Assembly: GCA_023425615.1 (NCBI GenBank)
Contig: JAFACJ010000704.1
Location: 1 to 9,728 of the forward strand
Reading direction: 5' to 3'
Length of the DNA: 9,728 nucleotides
Source: Actinomycetes bacterium
GTDB lineage: Bacteria > Actinomycetota > Actinomycetes > Streptosporangiales > Streptosporangiaceae
In this document: positions 1 to 5,369 of the stretch, piece after piece
Layout of the letters: each line of letters begins with the position of its first letter
Position numbering within the stretch: position 1 is the stretch's first letter
Program-made: the position numbers and the translations under genes
The notes under the pieces: model-generated
The model's database searches: none
Told to the model about the DNA's origin: nothing
Seen by the model: the letters and a program-made list of their open reading frames with translations, nothing else

Positions 1-1
1 G

Positions 2-436
2 GACGGCGCGCGCCGTCTCGCCTTCACCGCGGGCGGCGTCCTGTGGTTCGCGCCCCTCGCGGGCGCCGTCCTGCTCGGCGGCGCCTCCCTCGCCCTGTTC
101 GCGGCCGTGTCGGTCACCGACATCACCGCCTCCCTGGCCGGACGCCGCCTGGGCGGCCCCAGGCTGTCGCCGGTCTCGCCGAACAAGACCTGGGCCGGCG
201 CCCTGTGCGGCGCCGCGGCCGGACTGGCGGCCCTCGCCGCGCTGGACGCCTGCACCCCCGCCTACGCGACGGCCGTCCTACTCGGCGCCCCCTTGGGCGA
301 CCTCCTTGAATCCCTGGTCAAACGGGGCTTGGGCGTCAAGGACTCGGCTTCCTGGCTGGCCGGGGCCGGCGGCCTCCTCGACCGCCTGGACTCCCTGCTG
401 TTCACCTTCGCCTTGGCCCTCCTGCTCACGCTCTGA
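2..436 (+). CDS. Phosphatidate cytidylyltransferase (CdsA family), C-terminal part, 5'-truncated
   Basis: This reading frame enters from the left edge and ends at TGA 434-436, leaving about 144 residues. The family is an integral membrane enzyme that makes CDP-diacylglycerol from phosphatidate and CTP for phospholipid synthesis. Two family hallmarks are visible: TDITASLAGRRLGG followed by SPNKTWAG (bases 116-202), and the C-terminal signature SLVKRGLGVKD plus GGLLDRLD (bases 311-393). The metal and substrate-binding acidic residues of KD and DRxD are kept. Hydrophobic Ala/Leu-rich stretches before and between the motifs fit membrane helices. The usual PGHGG of the signature reads AGAGG here, so the histidine is lost. 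It may be a paralog of the housekeeping cdsA. The gene converges on the dehydrogenase-like gene with only 17 nt between stops. The start and N-terminal helices lie outside the window. Confidence 0.85.
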   Translation, partial: DGARRLAFTAGGVLWFAPLAGAVLLGGASLALFAAVSVTDITASLAGRRLGGPRLSPVSPNKTWAGALCGAAAGLAALAALDACTPAYATAVLLGAPLGDLLESLVKRGLGVKDSASWLAGAGGLLDRLDSLLFTFALALLLTL

Positions 437-453
437 AGGCGGCCGGGCCGGCG

Positions 454-1452
454 TCACGGTGCGTCGCGGCCCGATGGGTCCTGCCGGAGCGCGCGGCGGA
501 CCCGGCGGAAGTCCGGATTGCTGACGACGTCCGACTCGCCGCCCAGCAGGACGTCGCAGATGGCCTGTGCCGCGCAGAGCGCCGTCCGGCCGTTGGCCTC
601 CACGGTGTTGTAGGCGGTCGTCGGCAGGCCCAGGAATCGCGGTGGCCCGAGGGCCGCGAGCGGCGACCAGTCGGCTCTGCCGTCGGCTCCCTCCACCGCC
701 GCTCTCAGCTCTTTCGCTTCGATCGCCCAGGCGAGGGCCGAGGGGTCCACCAGATCGGGGTGGGCGGTGTCGATCAGTATCGCGCCATGACGCATCCGGG
801 CCAGCTCGTCCCCGCCCAAGGCGAACGGCTCCCCCCGGGCGGGTCCCGGCCGGTGGAGGGAGACGACGTGGGCGGACCGGAGAAGCTCGTCCAAGCCGAC
901 GTGCCGCCCGTAGTCCGCGTCGGCCGGCCGCGGTGAGGAGTAGATGAGCTCCATTCCCAGCCCGTCTCCGGCGGCCTTCGCCACTTTCCGTCCGATCTCC
1001 CCCATACCGACGATGCCCAGCGTCTTGCCGCGCAGTTCGACGTCGGGGGGCGCGGATGCGCTCTCCACGACGGCGCGCCACAGGCTCGGCCGGGCCATGG
1101 ACAGCATCAGCATGACGGCGAACTCGGCCACGGACGTGGCGTTCGTACCCGGGCAGCTCGCCACCGCGACGCCCGACCCGATCGCCTCGCGCCATCCCGG
1201 TACGTAGGCTTTGTAGTCCGTTCCGGTGAAGGCGAGGACTTCGAGGGCGGTGGCTCTTTCGATGTGCTCCGCCGATGCCTCCTCGTAGCCGCCGATGAGA
1301 TATCCCGCCACTCCGGTGAGCGCGGCGTGCAGTTCCTCGGCGTCCAGATCGTCGCGCGGGATGCGCCGTATCTCGAAGCCGCGGGAAAGCAGCAGGTCCA
1401 GGGCCGGTGGTGTGATGAGGTCCGTGCCCGTCACCAGTACCGTCTTCGCCAT
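454..1452 (-). CDS. D-2-hydroxyacid dehydrogenase-fold protein with degenerate catalytic site
   Basis: 332 residues, the usual length for the family. Members reduce 2-keto acids to D-2-hydroxy acids with NAD(P)H in the cytoplasm. The layout is a split substrate domain (about 1-120 and 280-332) around a Rossmann domain (about 140-275). GKTLGIVGMGEIG (142-154) supplies GxGxxG, and VAEFAVMLMLSMAR (108-121) is the typical crossover helix. The position after beta-2 reads YSSPRP (171-176) without the NAD-selecting Asp, so NADP preference is possible. The catalytic residues are missing. The TARG motif reads TAHPDLVD with His231 for Arg, no Glu stands at the DVFExEP position (EGADGRAD), and the TPH histidine is Thr278 in LPTTAYNT. 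The fold is therefore secure and the activity is not. The ATG at 1452 is chosen because GAGGG overlaps the upstream gene's TGA, 8 nt before it. It is the last gene of the three-gene operon. Confidence 0.85.
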   Translation of the reverse strand: MAKTVLVTGTDLITPPALDLLLSRGFEIRRIPRDDLDAEELHAALTGVAGYLIGGYEEASAEHIERATALEVLAFTGTDYKAYVPGWREAIGSGVAVASCPGTNATSVAEFAVMLMLSMARPSLWRAVVESASAPPDVELRGKTLGIVGMGEIGRKVAKAAGDGLGMELIYSSPRPADADYGRHVGLDELLRSAHVVSLHRPGPARGEPFALGGDELARMRHGAILIDTAHPDLVDPSALAWAIEAKELRAAVEGADGRADWSPLAALGPPRFLGLPTTAYNTVEANGRTALCAAQAICDVLLGGESDVVSNPDFRRVRRALRQDPSGRDAP

Positions 1453-1463
1453 GGTCGAGTCCC

Positions 1464-2399
1464 TCAGGTGGCCGTGTCGCAGACGATGAGCGAGAACCGG
1501 CCGCGCCATGAGAACGCGCCGCAGTCCAGTACCCGTACCCGTGAGATCCATGGCGCGAATTCGGCGCAGATGGCGTCGGCCACCTTCTCGGCGGGGTCGT
1601 GGCCGTGGTCGTCCGGCTCGCACTCCATGATGAGGACCGCGTTCGACAATCGTTTGACGGCGATGCGCAGCATGCGCAGGACGACGTCTTCGTACCGGTC
1701 GAAGGTGTCTTGCGCCGGTGCGCCGACCGCGAGGCCCGATCGTGAGAAGAGCCGTTCGGCGGCGGCCCTGACCGGGTCGGGAACACGCAGCCTCGGCGAC
1801 GTCTCCCCGAAGGGAGGCGAGGTGTACACGACCGGCCGGTGCCCTTGGAGGCGTAGCCGTTTCCAGGCGCGTTCGTCGGTGCAGTCGCCCAGGGCCAGGG
1901 TGCTCTGCGGTCGTGGAGGCGCCGAGTCCTCCAGATCCGCCATGAGCTCCTCGGCGCGGAGCGGACGGTCGCCGTCCCGGACGCAGGCCGACACGGCCAG
2001 CGCGGACACAGCCGCCACGTCCTCGGCCGGGACGCGGTCGGCGATGGCGGCGCAGACGTCCTCCACCGAGGCGGCGGTGACGCCTTCGGCCAGTTCGGCG
2101 AACCATCGCACATGACGGGTGGCGGCGGTGGCCTTGGCCATGCCGATCGCGGCGAGGACGGGATCGCACTCGATGCCGTGGAAGGGCACGTCCATGCTCC
2201 GTGCCGCCGCGGCGGTGCTCCCCGCCCCGGCGAACGGATCGAGGAGCAGGTCCGCCCCGCCGGAGAGCAGGGCGACGACCTCGCGCGTGGTGCCGGCGTT
2301 GGATCCGTTGCGGGCCTGGAACCAGCGGTCCACGCGCCCCCGCGGGTCCGGCAGGTATTTCCGGCGATCAAGTGGATGCGGGATCAGCTCGTATTCCAT
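1464..2399 (-). CDS. Orphan DNA-methylase-like SAM methyltransferase (N4/N6 amino-MTase type)
   Basis: 311 residues. DPFAGAGST (54-62) is SAM motif I. GIECDP (75-80) supplies the motif II acidic residue Glu77. LGDC (170-173) resembles motif III, and TSPPF (193-197) is motif IV, the (D/N/S)PP(Y/F/W) tetrapeptide of enzymes that methylate exocyclic amino groups. Serine in this tetrapeptide is typical of N4-cytosine methylases. Motif I precedes motif IV. The roughly 110 residues between motifs II and III could be a target-recognition region and match nothing I recognise. No restriction endonuclase or specificity subunit is nearby. The ATG at 2399 lies 2 nt after the TGA of the membrane-protein gene, with GAGGG inside that gene's end, so translation is probably coupled. 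Targets could be DNA, RNA or a small molecule with an amino group. The methyltransferase call is solid; DNA as substrate is inference. Confidence 0.8.
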   Translation of the reverse strand: MEYELIPHPLDRRKYLPDPRGRVDRWFQARNGSNAGTTREVVALLSGGADLLLDPFAGAGSTAAAARSMDVPFHGIECDPVLAAIGMAKATAATRHVRWFAELAEGVTAASVEDVCAAIADRVPAEDVAAVSALAVSACVRDGDRPLRAEELMADLEDSAPPRPQSTLALGDCTDERAWKRLRLQGHRPVVYTSPPFGETSPRLRVPDPVRAAAERLFSRSGLAVGAPAQDTFDRYEDVVLRMLRIAVKRLSNAVLIMECEPDDHGHDPAEKVADAICAEFAPWISRVRVLDCGAFSWRGRFSLIVCDTAT

Positions 2400-2401
2400 G
2401 A

Positions 2402-2665
2402 TCAGCCCTCGGAAACGGTTTCGGCCGCGTCGGGAATGGATCGACGGTCTGGCAGAGAACGGTGCCGTGCTCTCGGGAGCCCCACGAGATCGATGATAAG
2501 CGGGATCACGTTCGAGACCACCCCGAGTGTCGATGCCACATAGACGAAGTGCTCCGATTCGGCCCATTCCCCGGCGAGGAGGAGCACCGTGCAGATCATG
2601 ACGCAGACGATCGTGCCGATGAGGTCGGTCCTTATTCCGGTTTCCGTCCGGCGGCGCGTGTTCAT
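2402..2665 (-). CDS. Small two-helix membrane protein of unknown function
   Basis: 87 residues. A basic N-terminus (MNTRRR) precedes a hydrophobic helix at about 15-35 (LIGTIVCVMICTVLLLAGEW). A short acidic turn (EWAESEH) follows, then a second hydrophobic helix at about 40-63. The tail is basic and soluble (RARHRSLPDRRS). By the positive-inside rule this is a hairpin with both ends in the cytoplasm. I do not recognise the family. The ATG at 2665 is preceded by GGGAG about 6 nt upstream. The frame stays open further upstream, but that extension is not membrane-like and lacks a good ribosome site. Early rare codons ATA and AGG differ from the neighbouring housekeeping genes. It is the first gene of the leftward operon and coupled to the methylase-like gene, so it may anchor or sense for that operon. 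This role is inference. Confidence 0.7.
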   Translation of the reverse strand: MNTRRRTETGIRTDLIGTIVCVMICTVLLLAGEWAESEHFVYVASTLGVVSNVIPLIIDLVGLPRARHRSLPDRRSIPDAAETVSEG

Positions 2666-2725
2666 GGAAGTCTCCCGTCGAAGCGGCCCGTTCGGTTCTG
2701 CGGTGCGAGCGGGCTGTATTCGCAT

Positions 2726-2738
2726 CCTGTGCCACAGG
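2726..2738. promoter_or_regulatory. Perfect 6-1-6 palindrome, candidate operator
   Basis: CCTGTG and CACAGG form a perfect dyad around a single central base. It lies between the GGACC array and the leftward operon, within the likely 5' untranslated region or core promoter of that operon. A one-base spacer is too tight for an RNA hairpin terminator and there is no T-tract, so a protein-binding DNA dyad is the better reading. Confidence 0.35.
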
Positions 2739-2742
2739 GCGC

Positions 2743-2802
2743 GGACCTCAGTAGTGGTTACGATGGACCGCAGAGGGACCACTGGCGGACCGCAGGCGGA
2801 CC
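2743..2802. repeat. Array of GGACC motifs on an exact 11-bp lattice
   Basis: GGACC begins at 2765, 2776, 2787 and 2798, each exactly 11 bp from the last. A fifth copy at 2743 sits on the same lattice (22 bp before 2765, one register skipped). Units 2765 and 2787 share the longer core GGACCGCAG, so there is also a 22-bp higher-order repeat. Off-lattice relatives occur at 2816 (GGACT) and 2824 (GGACC). An 11-bp period places all motifs on one face of the helix, as expected for cooperative binding of a multimeric regulator. SARP-family sites in Streptomyces also use 11-bp spaced direct repeats, although the adjacent regulator is not visibly a SARP. Confidence 0.75.
2755..2760 (-). promoter_or_regulatory. 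Candidate leftward -10 element (TAACCA)
   Basis: The minus strand reads CGTAACCA here, mirroring the CGTAACGT found on the plus strand at 2828-2835. The two CGTAAC copies form an inverted pair flanking the four-unit GGACC array. The corresponding -35 zone (about 2778-2783) lies inside the array. Match to the TANNNT consensus is partial, so this is tentative. Confidence 0.3.
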
Positions 2803-2829
2803 AGGCACGAATCCCGGACTCCCGGACCG

Positions 2830-2835
2830 TAACGT
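2830..2835 (+). promoter_or_regulatory. Candidate rightward -10 element (TAACGT) for the regulator operon
   Basis: TAACGT fits the actinobacterial TANNNT pattern and would give a leader of roughly 27 nt before the regulator ATG at 2869. The -35 zone (about 2807-2812, ACGAAT) is poor, which would suit an activator-dependent promoter. The GGACC array ends just upstream and another GGACC (2824-2828) abuts the hexamer. Confidence 0.35.
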
Positions 2836-2857
2836 GGGGGCAGGCGCTCGGTCTCAC

Positions 2858-2863
2858 GAGGAG
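2858..2863 (+). promoter_or_regulatory. Ribosome binding site GAGGAG that fixes the regulator start
   Basis: GAGGAG ends on the G of an in-frame GTG at 2863, which rules that GTG out as the start. It is spaced 5 nt from the ATG at 2869, which is therefore chosen. Confidence 0.8.
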
Positions 2864-2868
2864 TGGGC

Positions 2869-4179
2869 ATGACCAACGGAAAGCAACCGCCACGGACCGT
2901 TCTCGAACATCTGCTGCGGCAACGCGACCGGACTTACCAGGAAACGGCGTACGAATTCGAAAAACTGGCTCGGGAACTGAACGAACGAGGCGTCGGCATC
3001 AGCCCCCGCCATCTGCGCCGACTGGCCTCCGGAGAGCGAGCCGGTACCACCCCCGCGACGCGCCGGGTGTTGCAGGCGATGTTCGGGATGACGGCCGGGG
3101 AATTGCTCCAGCCGTACCGCGTGCCGAGTGAGGACCATGCGATGCCGGTCGCCGGGCGCGCCGATCCTCGATCAGATGTGGAGGTCCTGACCATGGCCGC
3201 AGAACGGTTCCGGGATTTCGCGTTCCGCACCCAGGAATCGGTGGGAAGCGAAGCCGTCGAAGAGGTCACCGACGAAGTCCGCGAACTGGCGCGTACCTAT
3301 CTGTACGTCCCGCTGCCCTCCGTCCTCGGAAGGCTGGTCGGCGCACAGGACCGGGTGCTGTCGCTCCTGGAACTGCGGCAGCGGCCGGCCAACGCGCGGC
3401 ACCTCTACTTCCTCGCCACCATCCTCGGCGGGATCCTGGCGTACGCGGGCGACGACGTCGGCCGTCCCGACGTGGCGCTGTCCCATGCCCGCACCGCGTA
3501 CATGTGGGCCGAGTACGCCGATCACAACGGGCTCAGGGCCTGGATCCGGGGCATCCAGTCGTTCGTCTGCTACTGGGACAACCGGCCGCACGAGGCGGTC
3601 CGCTACGCGCAGGCGGGCAACCAGTTCGCGAACGTGACGCGCAGCACCGCGGCTCCCTGGCTGTTCGCGTGCGAGGCACGCGCGCACGCCGCGCTGGGCG
3701 CGGTACCCCGCGCGAAGACGCTCATCGAGGACGCCTTCCGCGCCCAGGACCAGATCCGTGAGGACGACCTCGATGAGATCGGGGGGATCTGCGCCTTCTA
3801 CCCGTCACGGCTGACCTACTACGCGGCGGGAGCGCTCGCCTCCTCCCGTGAGGAATCCGCGCTCGCGGAGCGATACGCGCTCGACGCGGTCACCGCCTAC
3901 TCCGATCAGCGGCGCCCCGGCTGGGACTACAGCTGCCAGGCCGACACCCACATCAGCCTCGCGCTGAGCCGCGCGCGGGGCGGTGAGATCGACTCCGTCG
4001 CCGAGGCGCTCCAGCCGGTCTTCGCCCTGCCGCCCGAGCAGCGGATCCATGACCTCGTGAAGACGATCAACCTCGTGCACGGCGCGCTCACGGAACGGGC
4101 TCCCGCACACGGCGTACAGGACATACAAGAACAGATCGAGCTTTTCACCCGCTCTTCCCTCCCCCGTTTCCCGGTCTGA
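2869..4179 (+). CDS. HTH transcriptional regulator with C-terminal TPR-like helical domain
   Basis: 436 residues. Residues about 10-83 form a helical DNA-binding region of the XRE-like type common in actinomycetes. It includes ISPRHLRRLASGER (44-57) as the probable recognition area, followed by TPATRRVLQAMFGM and GELLQPY. A linker of about 40 residues follows. From about 140 to 425 there are repeated amphipathic helices rich in Ala, Leu and Tyr (for example ALSHARTAYMWAEYAD and HEAVRYAQAGNQFANV), consistent with tetratricopeptide-like repeats for ligand, peptide or partner binding. There is no winged-helix or BTAD signature of a SARP and no membrane segment. It is divergent from the three-gene operon, with the GGACC array between, and 5 nt upstream of the aminotransferase gene. 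It probably binds that array and controls both arms and itself (inference). The ligand is unknown. Confidence 0.85.
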   Translation: MTNGKQPPRTVLEHLLRQRDRTYQETAYEFEKLARELNERGVGISPRHLRRLASGERAGTTPATRRVLQAMFGMTAGELLQPYRVPSEDHAMPVAGRADPRSDVEVLTMAAERFRDFAFRTQESVGSEAVEEVTDEVRELARTYLYVPLPSVLGRLVGAQDRVLSLLELRQRPANARHLYFLATILGGILAYAGDDVGRPDVALSHARTAYMWAEYADHNGLRAWIRGIQSFVCYWDNRPHEAVRYAQAGNQFANVTRSTAAPWLFACEARAHAALGAVPRAKTLIEDAFRAQDQIREDDLDEIGGICAFYPSRLTYYAAGALASSREESALAERYALDAVTAYSDQRRPGWDYSCQADTHISLALSRARGGEIDSVAEALQPVFALPPEQRIHDLVKTINLVHGALTERAPAHGVQDIQEQIELFTRSSLPRFPV

Positions 4180-4184
4180 GAGCC

Positions 4185-5369
4185 ATGACGGCGGAGCGCA
4201 CCTCCCCCGGCTCGTCGCTGACCGTACGGGAGCAAGAGGTCTCCCGCCTGGGCATCCTCGACCTGGCCACGGGATACCCGCGGATGTCGACGCCCGCCTG
4301 GCTGGCCGACATCCTCTACCCGAGATCCGCTCCGGAGCTCCTGCGCCGCTACCGGCAGCGGTTCGCCCACGCGACGGTCCCGTCCTTCCACCGCCTGCCG
4401 GCGCCCGCCGCGCTCGAAGCCGACCTCATCTCCTCGATGCTCGGGCTCCTCGGCCTGCCGCGGTCGCTCGCGCCCAACTGCTTCTGCGTGCTCTCGGGCT
4501 CGATGGCCCTCGAACGCATGCTGTCGGCCCTGCTGCGGCCCGGCGGCGAGGCACGGCTGCCCGGGCCGGTCTTCGACGTCATCCCCGCCCTGATCGGCGA
4601 ACGGCGGGCCCGGATCAGATGGTGGGAACTCGACTGGGCCGAGCCCGCCTGGCATCTCGCCGGAACCGACCTCGACACCGCCGACGTGACCATCGTGGTG
4701 AGCCCGGACAACCCCTCGGGCCTCACTGTTCCCGCCGCCACGCTGCGCGGCCTCGCCACCGCGGCGGCGGACGCCGGCACCGTCCTCATCGTGGACCAGT
4801 CGTTCGCCCTGCTTTCGGCGGACGGGGTCCCCGCGCCCCTGCTCGCCGCGTCGGCGGACCGCGGCGACCCGTGGGTGATGCTGTGGGACACCGGGAAGTC
4901 CTTCGACCTGGACGGTGAGAAACTGGCCTTCGTCATCGTCGGAGACCCCCTCCTCGCCATCGCCCGGCGGTCGATCCCCGTCACCCACGGCACCCTGCCG
5001 TGCAGGCTCACCATGCAGATGGCCCTGGCGCTGAGCGAGGCCGCCGACCGCGGATACCCCGCCTTCCTCGCCGGGGCGCGCGCCCGCAACCACGCGACGC
5101 TCAAGAACCTCGCGCACGCCGACGCGACGGTCAGCGCGGGGGACTTCGGAGGATTCGCCCTGGTGGACCCGCCCACCGGGGATATGGAGATCCTCCTGAG
5201 GGCCGCGGAGCGCCAAGGAATCGGACTCATCACCACCGACTCCTTCGTCCGGACGACGCCCTTCGCGCACCGGTACCGACCGGTTCTCCGCCTCCCGCTC
5301 CTGCGGGACCCCGATTTCATGGAGGCCGCGGTCGAGGGATTGGGGCGGCTGATGCGACCGGCCGCCTAA
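4185..5369 (+). CDS. PLP-dependent fold-type I aminotransferase (class I/II)
   Basis: 394 residues, the typical family length. The PLP-site landmarks of class I/II aminotransferases appear in order. SGS (104-106) sits in the phosphate-binding loop and SPDNPSG (173-179) carries the Asn. VDQSF carries Asp204, which contacts the pyridine nitrogen. Lys238 in WDTGKSFDLDGEK is the Schiff-base lysine, and VLRLPLL carries Arg369, which matches the substrate-carboxylate arginine. The residue eight after the lysine is Lys246, where the family usually has Arg (cofactor phosphate), a conservative change. The enzyme should interconvert an amino acid and a 2-keto acid, but a decarboxylase or lyase variant of the fold cannot be excluded. 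It starts 5 nt after the regulator stop with no proper ribosome site, suggesting translational coupling. It converges on the PRMT-like gene with overlapping stops. Substrate is unknown. Confidence 0.88.
   Translation: MTAERTSPGSSLTVREQEVSRLGILDLATGYPRMSTPAWLADILYPRSAPELLRRYRQRFAHATVPSFHRLPAPAALEADLISSMLGLLGLPRSLAPNCFCVLSGSMALERMLSALLRPGGEARLPGPVFDVIPALIGERRARIRWWELDWAEPAWHLAGTDLDTADVTIVVSPDNPSGLTVPAATLRGLATAAADAGTVLIVDQSFALLSADGVPAPLLAASADRGDPWVMLWDTGKSFDLDGEKLAFVIVGDPLLAIARRSIPVTHGTLPCRLTMQMALALSEAADRGYPAFLAGARARNHATLKNLAHADATVSAGDFGGFALVDPPTGDMEILLRAAERQGIGLITTDSFVRTTPFAHRYRPVLRLPLLRDPDFMEAAVEGLGRLMRPAA

Larger units (their letters stand above)
2666..2868. promoter_or_regulatory. Divergent control region between the leftward operon and the regulator gene
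   Basis: This 203-bp gap separates the ATG of the membrane-protein gene (2665, minus) from that of the regulator (2869, plus) and contains no credible gene. It holds the phased GGACC array, a 13-bp palindrome, and two outward-facing TAAC-type -10-like hexamers listed separately. An alternative leftward -10 (AATACA on the minus strand, around 2715-2720) lies nearer the membrane-protein gene. Whichever start is used, both transcription units must read out of this region, so one regulator could control both. Confidence 0.65.

Noticed and set aside
442..452. GCCGG-G-CCGGC dyad between the convergent CdsA and dehydrogenase-like stops as a terminator
   Set aside because: A one-base spacer and no T-tract; the gap is only 17 bp and GC-rich dyads of this size are expected by chance.
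278..2371. Very long open frame on the minus strand across the dehydrogenase-like and methylase-like genes
   Set aside because: It is an Arg/Pro/Gly-rich translation with no recognisable domain, overlapping two genes with intact motifs in other frames; typical of high-GC DNA.
454..2399. Restriction-modification or known anti-phage defence operon
   Set aside because: A methylase-like gene alone is not enough: no nuclease, helicase, ATPase or specificity protein is present in the window.
2743..2802. CRISPR array or replication iterons as explanation of the 11-bp repeats
   Set aside because: Units are far too short for CRISPR repeats and spacers, and there is no replication initiator gene; a transcriptional operator fits the divergent promoter position better.
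3927..5270. Long minus-strand open frame opposite the regulator and aminotransferase
   Set aside because: Arg/Gly/Glu-rich shadow translation with no domain; the plus-strand genes explain this DNA.
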